Made by a program: the position numbers and the translations under genes. A stretch of DNA of 64,000 nucleotides from Bufo bufo. Its lineage: Eukaryota; Chordata; Amphibia; Anura; Bufonidae. The notes below the pieces were generated by a model that saw only the letters and a program-made list of their open reading frames with translations, did not search any database and was not told where the DNA came from. The DNA lies in contig NC_053394.1 in NCBI RefSeq assembly GCF_905171765.1, positions 164,145,183-164,209,182 on the forward strand. Direction: 5' to 3'. This document shows, in pieces, positions 20,901 through 28,331 of this stretch; position 1 is the first letter of the stretch; every line of letters starts with the position of its first letter.

Positions 20901-22594
20901 GGAGTTGCACTGCGCAGGCTCCACCACTGCTGCATTCACACAGGACCCTCATCCTTATGATCTGTGGGGGCCCAGCAGCCAGACCCGTAGCCATCAGACA
21001 CGCATCATCTATTCTGTGGCCATGTGGCAAGTTCTCATTCTTGGACAACCCCCTTTCTCCGCTCGGTGTCAGTGAATAAGCATTCTTCAGAAACCCTGCA
21101 GGATGCTCTTGCCTGTCCTGACAGTTTGCTACAATGTATCAGTCTGGTGTTCAGACCATGTGGATACATTGTAACAGATGCTCAGCTGTGAGACAGGTTG
21201 CTTGCTCACTAGATTCAGTCAAAAGGGTAGCCACAAGCTGTAACACCCCATGGATGCCATTGCCTATCAGCCATATGTTTAGCTGGTTTACATGTACTAT
21301 ACTGGATGTCTCTTCAGATAAGCGGCCCACCATTCTGGCTCATAGAGGGGCACTCCAGCTGTTCTGAAACTACAACTCCCAGAACGCTCATTTCACTTCT
21401 ATGGTAGTTTAAAAAAAAAAACACAGCCAAACAAGTGTGCACGCTGGGAGTTGTAGTTTCACAGCAGCTGGCGTGCCGTAGGTTGCTGACCCCTGCTCTA
21501 ATGGAACACATGGACAAAAGACTGAAAAGGCAAACCCTTAAAGGGGTTGTCCAGTTTCAAGAGCAAACCAGAGAACTCAGGATCAACTTTTTATAAAGAA
21601 CACATGATCAGTTACCAAAGATCCTGCGCCGTCACAGCTCAGTTTCTCCCGGCAGGGCTCTGCTTTCTTGGCTGCAGCTACCAATCATTGGCCCCTTCAG
21701 TGCACCTCTGAGGCTACAGATTGGCTGCAGTGGCCACATGATGTCACTGCTGCAGCCAGGAAAACAGAGACCTGCCGTTTGAACCAGAGCTCTGGCGGTG
21801 AAGAATCTTGCGGAATGGGTGCGGACCCATTCATTTTCTATGGGGATGGAATGGATGCGGACAGCACACAGTGTGCTGTCAGCATCTGCATTTGCGGAGC
21901 GCGGCCCCGATCTTCAGCTCCGCAAAAGATAGAACATGTCCTATTCTTGTCCGCAGCTTGCTGACAAGAATAGGCATTTCTATAGGGGTGCCGGGCGGGT
22001 GTGTTGCGGATCCGCAACACACCACGGACGTGTGAATGGAGCCTAAGGCCCATGCCCACGTCCGTAACAGTTTTGGTGTTCGCAAACCGCAGATCGGCAA
22101 AATATGGATACCGGCTGTGTACATGTCGCAGCTTCTTTGCAGAAATACCCATTCGGGTGCAGACAGCAAGCGGAGGACATCAGCCATGCCCGGATTTTTC
22201 GCAGACCCATATAAATGAATAGGTCCGTGTGAGATCCACAAAAATACAGATCAGACGTGAACCCAATACAGTCGTGTACATGAGGCAGGACAGCAGCTCC
22301 CCACTGTGGGGGTCCTGAGCAGGCCCCCTCTTCCTGCCTCATTAATATACGGTGGCCTACACACGTAATAACAAGGCTATGGGGCAAATACTTGCTGCCA
22401 ACTGTTATGCCAGCATGCAGCGATCAGAGGTCTCCTCGTTGTCACAGGAGGTAAGCCTTCCCTCCTCTATGTCCTGCACCGTAATCACGGCACGCACTAG
22501 CCCCATATCATCCCCGCTCGGCAGCCATCACACTGTCACAACGCACTGATGGCTTTGGATTCTACTCCCAAGTCACTTACTCTGTCCCTTCCAT
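5805..22594 (-). CDS. rpl7l1: rpl7l1 gene, five coding exons, 3' end outside window
   Basis: Ribosomal protein L7-like 1 belongs to the uL30 family and acts in nucleolar pre-60S assembly. Coding exons lie at 22581-22594, 18845-18950, 9120-9283, 8672-8809 and 5805-5914. They give 177 complete codons plus one base. All five introns begin GT (GTAAGT, GTACTT, GTACGT, GTGAGT, GTAAGT), the four complete ones end in AG, and phases agree at every junction. Recognisable family segments are [13 protein letters not shown] near the N-terminus, [26 protein letters not shown], and [15 protein letters not shown] followed by [12 protein letters not shown]. The vertebrate protein is roughly 250 residues, so about 70 C-terminal residues are missing. 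No matching exon was found between 1 and 5804, so the last exon probably lies left of the window. The assignment to L7L1 rather than RPL7 rests on the [10 protein letters not shown] and RELILKRGQ segments. Confidence 0.93.
6281..6733. mobile_element. Fold-back MITE, AGGCTACTTTCACAC family
   Basis: Inverted ends AGGCTACTTTCACACCTGCG and AGTGTGAAAGTAGCCT are flanked by TA (6279-6280, 6734-6735). The inner arms are rich in GGATCCGTT-like words. Further copies are at 17374, 22858 and 31999. Confidence 0.85.
6908..7627. mobile_element. T2-like MITE ends, possibly two elements
   Basis: The left end TTAAAGGGGTTGTCAC at 6908 and the right end AAAACCCCTTTAA at 7624-7627 carry TTAA. The interior includes a fold-back GTAAGGACCTACC / GGTAGGTCCTTAC (about 7410-7610) with an ACGTTACGTC-type arm. 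The left and right ends differ after nine bases, so two neighbouring MITEs may be merged here. Confidence 0.5.
7628..8204. other. Intron 4 sequence with a MITE arm
   Basis: Most is unassigned. About 8060-8160 holds one arm of the GGGGGAGATTTAT family, also seen complete at 18,432-18,610. Confidence 0.4.
8205..8572. mobile_element. Nested fold-back MITE (outer GCCTCATGCACACG, inner ACTACAACTCCCA)
   Basis: The outer arms run from CCTCATGCACACGTCCGTG to the CGTGTGCATGAG end. Inside lies a second inverted repeat at about 8345-8490 with GGCATGCTCAACCTGCGG arms and the ACTACAACTCCCA core. The inner unit has about 6 bp of flanking repeat (ATCTAG), consistent with a hAT-like MITE. Confidence 0.75.
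8672..8809 (-). CDS. rpl7l1: rpl7l1 exon 4
   Basis: The acceptor CTGTCCCTCAG ends at 8810 and the donor GTGAGT starts at 8671. It encodes the core of the L30-like fold with [20 protein letters not shown] and [11 protein letters not shown], ending in EPYVAWG across the junction. Intron 3 (8810-9119) is only 310 bp and is the only intron without an obvious transposon. Confidence 0.94.
9120..9283 (-). CDS. rpl7l1: rpl7l1 exon 3
   Basis: The acceptor TTTTACAG precedes 9283 and the donor GTACGT starts at 9119. It encodes 54 codons plus two bases, including [14 protein letters not shown] and KLAFVVRIT. Intron 2 above it is about 9.6 kb and carries the DIRS element and the CR1 fragments. A poly-A run lies just inside the intron at about 9290-9320. 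Confidence 0.93.
9389..10379. mobile_element. T2-like MITE containing a second repeat
   Basis: The left end TTAAAGGGGTTCTCTG and right end GCAGAGACCCCTCTTAA are inverted, with arms reaching TTGGTACC. The interior (about 9650-10335) holds CCGATAATCGG-rich sequence of another repeat and the paired TTGGTAGTC fold-back near 9770-9900. The TTAA at 10376-10379 is also the left TTAA of the next MITE. Confidence 0.7.
10533..10623. repeat. DIRS left inverted terminal repeat core
   Basis: These 91 bases are the reverse complement of 15648-15738 with few or no differences by eye. The core holds ATGACGGCCCACATTGA and a C-rich tract. An element-specific extension of about 36 bases lies outside it (10497-10532). 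Confidence 0.92.
10767..10855. repeat. DIRS internal complementary region
   Basis: The first part (10767-10819) is the reverse complement of the left terminus. The second part (about 10820-10855) is the reverse complement of the right terminus. Together they equal the head-to-tail junction of the two ends. In DIRS1 elements such a region is thought to template completion of the termini and circle formation during replication. It lies just downstream of the recombinase stop codon at 10870. Confidence 0.9.
10870..11960 (-). CDS. DIRS tyrosine recombinase
   Basis: The reading frame is open from an ATG at 13737 (955 codons), but its first roughly 610 codons only shadow the RT/RNase H frame. The recombinase proper occupies about the last 345 residues. 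An N-terminal SAM-like segment has [16 protein letters not shown]. Catalytic residues are Arg in [13 protein letters not shown] (about 11,440), His-x-x-Arg in [11 protein letters not shown] (about 11,045) and the nucleophile Tyr in FVRHYRL (about 10,950). This enzyme replaces integrase in DIRS elements and recombines a circular intermediate into the target. The complete catalytic set implies function. Confidence 0.92.
11889..13790 (-). CDS. DIRS reverse transcriptase / RNase H
   Basis: From the ATG at 13433 the frame gives 514 residues, but it is open further upstream. Conserved RT N-terminal sequence ([22 protein letters not shown]) lies above that ATG, and the frame overlaps the end of gag in the +1 frame, so the true start is probably not 13433. 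Motifs are [29 protein letters not shown] and the catalytic LDD in IPYLDDFLI. RNase H follows with [22 protein letters not shown] and [11 protein letters not shown]. The C-terminal part (VDLFASRKN) is typical after RNase H in DIRS polyproteins. The end overlaps the recombinase frame. How translation initiates (frameshift or internal start) cannot be seen. Confidence 0.93.
   Translation of the reverse strand: MNSNDARVGGRLRGFFPSWEQITSNPWVLNVVSQGYKIEFTSIPPRRFCISSQSKTELPKIWQGVRDLLDLGVIQRVPQLEQRKGFYSTLFLVKKPDQSLRTIINLKPLNRSILYRKFRMETITSTIPLIQKGAFMSSIDLKDAYYHIPIHHLSQKYLRFSLKGPDGLIHHFQYVALPFGISSAPRVFTKVVVEMVAYLRQEGITIIPYLDDFLILGNTEAENLSATQRFSEFLESLGWIINIKKSTLIPSRRIRFLGVELDSALLKTFLPQDKTVALIEKIRIFQSSHRCSIRRSMSLLGSLTACIPSVAWCQSHTRVIQNWILSVWDGRQINLDKVVWIPQSVKSDLSWWKERRRLLGGLQWRNYPAVQVITDASLEGWGAKIGDHLLQGAWPEDIRRRSSNYRELYAVLEALTKGEDLLRGHHLKILSDNTTAVAYLRHQGGTRSRLLGAVTMRIFSWAEENTLSLSAIHLKGCENTVADYLSREKIDPGEWSLNRKIFQRISKRWGHPEVDLFASRKNTQVECFCSLNQENGPWAIDALSIQWRWRLAYAFPPIPLLPRVIQKLRGEPTTLILIAPLWPKRSWFSTLRQLSLEDPWEIPFQRDILVQGPLLHPDPGIFRLAAWILRAKP
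13777..15192 (-). CDS. DIRS gag-like protein with a predicted 5' intron
   Basis: The uninterrupted frame from the internal ATG at 14904 gives 375 residues. The same frame is open upstream through a Cys-rich segment (KCCAC, then CKPC, a CxxC pair on each side of a basic loop), so 14904 is probably not the true start. A predicted start at 15192-15190 opens a 19-codon first exon (15136-15192). This is followed by a GTGAGT donor at 15135-15130 and an acceptor CTCCAG ending at 15049. The 87-bp intron contains an in-frame stop, and removing it keeps the frame. The middle region ([17 protein letters not shown]) is gag-like; a DIRS gag is the known source of the LAP2alpha-specific domain. The C-terminus is Arg/Gly/Gln-rich, suggesting nucleic-acid binding. 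The intron is an inference. Confidence 0.82.
15049..15135 (-). other. Predicted spliceosomal intron in DIRS gag
   Basis: The donor GTGAGT follows a codon ACA, and the acceptor TTGCTTCCTCCAG precedes GGCAGC. The interval is 87 bp, phase 0, and contains a TAA in the read-through frame. Introns are known in some DIRS elements. No RNA evidence is available here. Confidence 0.5.
15648..15738. repeat. DIRS right inverted terminal repeat core
   Basis: These 91 bases mirror 10533-10623. The outer extension is short (about 12 bases, to about 15750) and differs from the left one. For the minus-strand element this is the 5' end. Confidence 0.92.
16057..16617. mobile_element. T2-like MITE
   Basis: Ends TTAAATGGGTTGTTCACTAC and GTGAACAATCACTTTAA are flanked by TTAA. 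The next inward words, TTTCTACAGACC and GGTCTGTAGAAA, also pair. The interior resembles 19,150-19,490 (CCAGCTC and TTGATGCAAG words). Confidence 0.75.
16921..17217. mobile_element. Fold-back MITE in the CR1 element, GCCTCATGCA family
   Basis: Inverted ends AGGCCTCATGCATACGG and TGTGTGCATGAGACCT are flanked by TA (16919-16920, 17218-17219). The arms carry GCGGACAGCA and TGCTGTCCGC words. Confidence 0.8.
17374..17760. mobile_element. Fold-back MITE in the CR1 element, AGGCTACTTTCACAC family
   Basis: Ends GGCTGCTTTCACACTAGCG and AGAGTGTGAAAGTAGCC are flanked by TA (17372-17373, 17761-17762). It interrupts the CR1 coding frame after DENIVLPL. Confidence 0.85.
18059..18180. mobile_element. hAT-like MITE in the CR1 element
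   Basis: Termini CAGGGATCAGCATTC and GTTGCTGATCCCTG are flanked by 8-bp near-duplicates GTCTGGAG (18051-18058) and GTCTAGAA (18181-18188). It contains the CTCCAG and GGGAGTTGTAGTG words of the ACTACAACTCCCA family. Confidence 0.8.
18432..18610. mobile_element. Fold-back MITE, GGAGATTTATCAAAGTGGTG family
   Basis: Left arm GGAGATTTATCAAAGTGGTG pairs with CACCACTTTGATAAATCTCC. The loop lies near 18,520. A lone arm of a relative is at about 8060. Confidence 0.8.
18845..18950 (-). CDS. rpl7l1: rpl7l1 exon 2
   Basis: The acceptor TCTCTTAG lies just above 18950 and the donor GTACTTG starts at 18844. It encodes the basic N-terminal helix with [13 protein letters not shown] and a lysine- and alanine-rich tail, typical of the L7/L7-like N-terminus. 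It ends in phase 0. Intron 1 (18951-22580) contains the Tx1-like LINE fragment and MITEs. Confidence 0.92.
18951..19500. other. Intron 1 repeats
   Basis: Apart from exon-proximal sequence, 19,140-19,490 holds an inverted-repeat-like MITE interior (TGATCCCCGTCACTGAG with AACGGGGATCAGGCAAG) resembling 16,080-16,580. No gene is seen. Confidence 0.4.
19505..20700 (+). pseudogene. Decayed Tx1/L1-like LINE reverse transcriptase fragment
   Basis: Plus-strand pieces in shifting frames show [51 protein letters not shown] and [20 protein letters not shown], then [20 protein letters not shown]. This order is that of the RT domain of Tx1/L1-clade LINEs. Several frameshifts and stops, loss of the 5' end, and an ALYANDF where a YADD-type motif is expected show that it is dead. 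It lies in rpl7l1 intron 1, opposite to the gene. Confidence 0.8.
20701..21330. other. Unassigned intron 1 sequence
   Basis: No coding or clear transposon ends are seen. It includes GC-balanced MITE-like interior sequence. Confidence 0.4.
21340..21505. mobile_element. hAT-like MITE, ACTACAACTCCCA family
   Basis: Arms CACTCCAGCTGTTCTGAAAC and the GGGAGTTGTAGTTTCACAGC side form an imperfect inverted repeat around an A-rich loop at about 21,410. It is a relative of copies at 8345 and 18059. Confidence 0.65.
21538..22300. other. MITE remnants between intron 1 and exon 1
   Basis: The TTAAAGGGGTTGTCCAG end at about 21,538 is T2-like with no clear partner. About 21,815-22,045 and 22,046-22,270 hold fold-back arms of the TGCGGACCCATTCA and GCCCATGCCCACGTCCG type. 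Confidence 0.5.
22581..22594 (-). CDS. rpl7l1: rpl7l1 exon 1 (start codon)
   Basis: This short first coding exon encodes MEGT plus two bases. The ATG at 22594-22592 has a strong Kozak context (GCCATGG). The donor GTAAGTGA starts at 22580. Its phase-2 end joins exon 2 to make a Glu codon. The start was chosen because it gives the expected short N-terminus before the [11 protein letters not shown] segment and sits beside a housekeeping-type promoter. Confidence 0.9.
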
Positions 22595-22765
22595 GGCGCT
22601 GTACCGATGAGCAGCGTAAACCGGAAGTAGGTAGAAACACGCACTTCCGCCCATAAACACGTGCAGTCCGACATGTTGAGGCCGGGCAAAGCATCGCGAG
22701 ATTACACTGCTTTGTTTATAACACACGCTAGCCATAGAGCCTCATCCGTGCGCATGCGCAGCTAG
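22595..22765 (-). promoter_or_regulatory. rpl7l1 promoter and 5' UTR region
   Basis: This CpG-containing stretch lies directly upstream of the rpl7l1 ATG. It holds an ETS-type CCGGAAGT at 22621-22628, an inverted ETS-type core (ACTTCCG) at 22643-22649, a TCTCGCGA element (minus strand) at 22694-22701 and a palindromic NRF1-type TGCGCATGCGCA at 22749-22760. These motifs are typical of TATA-less housekeeping promoters that often work in both directions. No gene is recognised on the other side in this window. The transcription start is not determined. Confidence 0.7.
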
Positions 22766-22857
22766 GAAGGGTCTTGTTTGGTGGTATTGAAGTGCTTGCT
22801 GTGTGTAAAGCAAGGAGATTTTTATGTGAAGAAGACCATCCATGTCATATGTAACTA

Positions 22858-23619
22858 AGGCTGCTTTCACACTTGCGTTCTTTTCTTCCGGCATAGAGTT
22901 CCATCGTCGGGGCTCTATGCCGGAAGAATCCTGATCAGTTTTATCCTAATGCATTGTGAATGGAGAGAAATCCGTTCAGGATGCATCAGGATGTCTTCAG
23001 TTCCGGACCGGAACGTTTTTTGACCGGAGAAAATACTGCAGCATGCTGCGCTTTTTGCTCCGGTCAAAAATCCTGAACACTTGCCGCAAGGCCGGATCCG
23101 GAATTAATGCCCATTGAAAGGCATTAATCCGGATCCGGCCTTAAGCTAAACGTCGTTTCGGTGCATTGCCGGATCCGACATTTAGCTTTTTCAGAGTGGT
23201 TACCATGGCTGCCGGGACGCTAAAGTCCTGTTTGCCATGGTAAAGTGTAGTGGGGAGCGGAGGAGCAGTATACTTACCGTCCGTGCGGCTCCCGGGGCGC
23301 TTCAGAGTGACGTCAGGGCGCCCCACGCTCATGGATGACGTGTCGCATGGATCACATCATCCATGCGCATGGGGCGCTCTGACGTCATTCTGGAGCGCCC
23401 CGGAAGCCGCACGGCTGGTAAGTATACTGCTCCCCCGCTCCCCACTACTACTATGGCAGCCAGGACTTTAATAGCGTCCTGGGTGCCATAGTAACACTGA
23501 ACGCATTTTGAAGACGTCTTCAAATGCTTTCAGTTCACTTGCGTTTTTCCGGATCCGGCGTGTAATTCTGGCAAATGGAGTACACGCCGGATCCGGACAA
23601 CGCAAGTGTGAAAGAGCCC
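22858..23619. mobile_element. Large fold-back MITE, GGCTGCTTTCACAC family
   Basis: Ends AGGCTGCTTTCACACTTGCG and CGCAAGTGTGAAAGAGCCC are flanked by TA (22856-22857, 23620-23621). The arms of about 380 bp pair through CCGGATCCGG-rich sequence and a CATGGATCACATCATCCATG-like centre near 23,340-23,370. It lies about 100 bp beyond the rpl7l1 promoter motifs. Confidence 0.8.
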
Positions 23620-23621
23620 TA

Positions 23622-24425
23622 AAACATTTGTAACCCCTCTAAATGTTAAAAATTATCCTGTGCTCACCTGATAGTCCACTGCAATTTACAGCGCCAAAGC
23701 TCCGGTTCGCCTGTGGTAGCATACAAATGTGTAGAGGATATACCTCTTGGCAACTGTGGACTATACTCCCTGGTCGTTGTACGGTCAGTGTCGGTCTTTA
23801 TAATGATGTATATTTGTGGGACCCCAGAGACCAGGGCACCCCCCTGTCAAGCCCTGCATGTTTTGTCCAGGGAGCCTAATCAAATGCAATCAACTGTACT
23901 GTCATCTTCAGGATGTTGATATGGTTGAGCACTGCGGTGGGGAACCAGAGCCGAGGTCTCCCTGCACTGTTGTTCACTATCATGGGCTACTTTCACACGA
24001 GCAAGAAATACCCTCTGAGTTATGGTCCGTGGTAGTGGAATCCATAACGGAATTCTTAGATAACCCGAACCTTGTACGCCGAACTTGAAGACACAAGTTC
24101 GCTCATCCCTATCTGTGTGTGAAGGCTGCTCCTATGACATGGACCAACTGCATTAGAAGGATTTATAATGCTTTGTGTTCCCACCTAATGCTGGGGGGCA
24201 GGTCCTATCATAGGAGCGGCATTCAGAATGGGAAATGCCTCGGACACACAGAGGGTATTTCTCACGCTGAATATGGTCTGAAATTGGCCATAGATTACCA
24301 GACCTGAAGCCTAAAGGGGACATATAAACAGTGCAAGCGGCAAAATAACATCATTGCCTCTGCCAGAATCACAGCATGGAATGGGAATCAGGTATTTGAT
24401 ATGTTTTATTTTCTACATTGGGGGA
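23622..24425. other. Unassigned intergenic sequence
   Basis: No gene is recognised. About 23,985-24,300 begins GGGCTACTTTCACACGAGC and closes with GAGGGTATTTCTCACGC, suggesting a decayed fold-back. Confidence 0.4.
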
Positions 24426-24429
24426 AGCA

Positions 24430-24710
24430 TACAATAGGGGGCACAATAGGAGGGCCTTATTACTACTTGGGGCAGTATAGAGGGCATTATTATTACTACT
24501 GGGGACATTATTAGGGGACCTCATTACTACTGGGAGCACTATTGAGGACTGTATTACTAGTGGGACACTATAGGGGGCATTATTACTACTACTATGGACT
24601 CTATAGGTGCCATTATTACTACAGGGGGGCTTTATTATTACTGGAAGCACTGTAGAGGGCTTTATTACGACTGGGACACTATAGGGGCATTATTACTACT
24701 GGACAATTAT
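24430..24710. repeat. Minisatellite, GGGCATTATTACTACTGGG units
   Basis: Irregular units of about 30-60 bp contain ATTATTACTACTGG and GCACTATAG words. The same array continues at 29,026-29,215, so the sequence between was inserted into it. Confidence 0.75.
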
Positions 24711-25500
24711 AACAAACAAAGAAATCCCTCAAAGGAGTTACTACGCAACTATTTACAAAAATTTTTAATTATTAACGGCCACTAGGACCACACGTATTTT
24801 GGCAACTCCTCTGACTAATAGTATAAAACTCAATTTTATTATATTTCTTTTAAAACCAACATAATCTTGGGAACATAAAGTGGGGAGATTAAAACTTTCA
24901 GGAGTGACAGTCGCACTATAAGTGGCCAGTAATTCTGTGTACAGCTTTTGTCCAAGCCTCGGACTTGCCTACATATTTTTATAAATCATTGATGTAGAGT
25001 CTCTTCTTTTGAGACCCATGTATAACACCCTGTCTAACTCCTGTCTAAAACCTAACAACCTGAATCCCTACATGTTTCGCCGAGCCTGTCGGCGTCTTCA
25101 GGGGAAACTATCAGGTGAATGTTGGGGGCGGGGTCAGGGCTTTTTAAACCTTCCGGTTTATTTTAATGTCCAATCCTTTTGTTACAGGGGAGGGGACGCT
25201 GCCGATAGATGTGCACTCCACCAGCGTCCCACCAATAGGTGGGTGCCCCGTCACATAGACTGTGGGTGTATACTATATGACCGGGCTGTTGACGCTGGTG
25301 GAGTGCACATCTATCGGCAGCGTCCCCTCCCCTGTAACAAAAGGATTGGACATTAAAATAAACCGGAAGGTTTAAAAAGCCCTGACCCCGCCCCCAACAT
25401 TCACCTGATAGTTTCCCCTGAAGACGCCGACAGGCAGTGCCATCTTAAGAGCATTATAGGCCCCCGGGCAATACAGTGCACTGGGGCCCTGTCTACACAA

Positions 25501-25899
25501 TCACGCACTAGAATAAAAATGCAAATTATCAATAAGGCGATATTTATTGGGCATTTCCTCTTGTGGATTTTCCCCAGCAGTAGGATCAGGTAATGATACC
25601 ATTGGTATTTCTGCTGGAATTGGAGTGCATGTAGATGTGGATGCTACATCTGGAGGAGCAGAACTACTGGCTGACGTTGCACCTGGATTGAGCCAAGATG
25701 TTAGTTTTGGAAGTTTGCACATTTTCTCTTTCTCCTCTGCAGCCTTTTTCCTCTTCTGTGCTCCACTCAAAACATTACGTTTCATTTCTGCACTAAAGGT
25801 TATTTTCACCAACACGTAATAAACTTTATTTTTCCTCACCTTTTTTACACTTCCTCGAACGAGTGGCAACTCTAAGATTGCTATATAAGGGGGACACAT
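25501..25899 (-). pseudogene. hAT transposase N-terminal remnant
   Basis: This minus-strand frame of 132 codons contains MKRNVLSGAQKRKKAAEEKE and KLPKLTSWL followed by a Ser/Pro-rich linker. That pattern resembles the N-terminal leader of hAT transposases and of the ZMYM-like proteins derived from them. The BED finger, catalytic core and dimerisation region are absent. It supports the hAT call for the enclosing element. Confidence 0.6.
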
Positions 25900-26149
25900 A
25901 AGATATTACAGTCAAAACTTGAGGGGCACTAATAACTTAAAGTGGATGTAAACCCAAACATTTTTTTTTTTTGTGATGTCACAATGTAGAGTACCCAGGC
26001 AGTACACATGCCACTCCAACATTAATACCCACCAGCACCAGCAGTACCCACACCAGCATTACCCACCAGCACCAGAGTGTGTGTACATTTATATATATAT
26101 CTATATTTATTTCGTTTTTTTAGTTGTATGATTAAAGTGGATGTAAACC

Positions 26150-26930
26150 CCCAAGTATGCAGTATAGCACCCTATAGTATACAGCACCACACAGTATGCA
26201 GTATAGCACCCTATAGTATACAGCACCACACAGTATGCAGTATAGCACCCTATAGTATACAGCACCACACAGTATGCAGTATAGCACCCTATAGTATACA
26301 GCACCACACAGTATGCAGTATAGCACCCTATAGTATACAGCACCACACAGTATGCAGTATAGCACCCTATAGTATACAGCACCACACAGTATGCAGTATA
26401 GCACCCTATAGTATACAGCACCACACAGTATGCAGTATAGCACCCTATAGTATACAGCACCACACAGTATGCAGTTTAGCACCCTATAGTATACAGCACC
26501 ACACAGTATGCAGTATAGCACCCTATAGTATACAGCACCACACAGTATGCAGTATAGCACCCTATAGTATACAGCACCACACAGTATGCAGTATAGCACC
26601 CTATAGTATACAGCACCACACAGTATGCAGTATAGCACCCTATAGTATACAGCACCACACAGTATGCAGTATAGCATCCTATAGTATACAGCACCACACA
26701 GTATACAGTATAGCACCCTATAGTATACAGCACCACACAGTATGCAGTATAGCACCCTATAGTATACAGCACCACACAGTATGCAGTTTAGCACCCTATA
26801 GTATACAGCACCCCACAGTATGCAGTATAGCACCCTATAGTATACAGCACCACACAGTATGCAGTATAGCACCCTATAGTATACAGCACCACACAGTATG
26901 CAGTTTAGCACCCCACACTATACAGTACCC
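26150..26930. repeat. 39-bp tandem repeat, about 20 copies
   Basis: The unit runs GTATGCAGTATAGCACCC then TATAGTATACAGCACCACACA. Copies are nearly identical, with scattered single changes (TAGC to TTAGC, ACCC to ATCC, GCAG to ACAG). Because 39 is divisible by three and the unit lacks stops in several frames, long repetitive frames arise on both strands. None is taken as a gene. Confidence 0.97.
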
Positions 26931-27395
26931 CACAGTATATAGTAGAGCAGTATAGACCCCCACACTATACAGCACCTCACTGTATACAGCACCCCAAACT
27001 ATACACGATACAGCACCCCAAACTATACACGATACAGCCCCCCACACTATACAGTACAGCACTCTACACTATACCGCACCCACAGTATACAGCCCCCCAC
27101 ACTATACAGTACAGCAGTATAGCACTCCCCCCACTATACAGCCCCCCCCCACACTATACAGGCCCCCCACACTATACAGGCCCCCCACACTATACAGGCC
27201 CCCCACACTATACAGGCCCCCCACACAGTATACAGGCCACCCCCCCCCCACACACAGTATACAGCCCACCACACAATATACAGCCCATTACACAATATAT
27301 AGCCCACCACACAATATACAGCCCACCACACAGTATACAGGCCCCCACACAGTATACAGCCCCCCACACAGTACACAGCACCCCACTATACAGTA
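26931..27395. repeat. Degenerate extension of the satellite, CCCCCACACTATACAG units
   Basis: Shorter irregular units (about 16-22 bp) of CCCCCCACACTATACAGG follow the regular array. They share the ACTATACAG and CACCCCA words, so the arrays are probably related. Confidence 0.9.
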
Positions 27396-27469
27396 GTTTA
27401 CAGTATATTAAAATAACAACCCCATGTCACCTTTTTCTGATGTAATCTTTACACAGAAAAGCTCCACAG

Positions 27470-28331
27470 TTAAAGGGACTCTGTCACCACTTTCTAACCC
27501 CCCCTTTTCAAAGTATTGTTATCTGCATGGCGCCCCTGTGATTATAAATGTGTTGTTAGAAGTTAAATTCGCCGTCTCCTTTTGATAAAAAGAGCTTTTA
27601 TCTAACCTGTCAATCTTCTTGATAAGGTGCCCAGGGCGTTTCTTTTCGTCTCAATCTGCCGCCCGCCGCCGCCACCGTTGGTGCCCAGCTCCTCCCCTCA
27701 TGCTTTCAGCGCCGCCTGAATGTAATCAAATACGCCTCCGGCTCTCTCTCAGTGCCCCCTCCTCCTTTTCAAAGATCCCGCGCGTGCGCACAGGGCTGTG
27801 CCTGATGCGCCCGTGCGGACATTTACAATCAGCCTCATTGAGCGAAGTGCGCATGCGCGCACTTCGCTCAACCTCCTCATCAGACGAGCACTGCAGCCAG
27901 CCGGCTGCAGTGCTCGTCTGATGAGGAGGTTGAGCGAAGTGCGCGCATGCGCACTTCGCTCAATGAGGCTGATTGTAAATGTCCGCACGGGCGCATCAGG
28001 CACAGCCCTGTGCGCACGCGCGGGATCTTTGAAAAGGAGGAGGGGGCACTGAGAGAGAGCCGGAGGCGTATTTGATTACATTCAGGCGGCGCTGAAAGCA
28101 TGAGGGGAGGAGCTGGGCACCAACGGTGGCGGCGGCGGGCGGCAGATTGAGACGAAAAGAAACGCCCTGGGCACCTTATCAAGAAGATTGACAGGTTAGA
28201 TAAAAGCTCTTTTTATCAAAAGGAGACGGCGAATTTAACTTCTAACAACACATTTATAATCACAGGGGCGCCATGCAGATAACAATACTTTGAAAAGGGG
28301 GGGTTAGAAAGTGGTGACAGAGTCCCTTTAA
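27470..28331. mobile_element. 862-bp near-perfect palindrome, T2-like
   Basis: Ends TTAAAGGGACTCTGTCACC and GGTGACAGAGTCCCTTTAA are flanked by TTAA (27470-27473, 28328-28331). The two arms of about 430 bp are near-identical and meet at CTGCAGCCAG / CCGGCTGCAG (27900/27901). Each arm holds a smaller GAGCGAAGTGCGC palindrome. Apparent reading frames in the two arms mirror one another and are not treated as genes. Confidence 0.9.

Noticed and set aside
25009..25356. A 115-codon plus-strand frame
   Set aside because: It lies across a fold-back loop and its arms; composition follows the inverted repeat and no domain is seen.
26150..26930. Possible CRISPR-like array
   Set aside because: The repeats are contiguous with no unique spacers, and the genome is clearly vertebrate.
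26077..26955. A 292-codon repetitive frame and 259-codon frame on the other strand
   Set aside because: They are products of the 39-bp satellite, whose length is divisible by three. Equal-length frames occur on both strands.
27619..28182. Pairs of 84- and 100-codon frames
   Set aside because: The plus and minus frames are mirror images of the palindrome arms and lie in a MITE.
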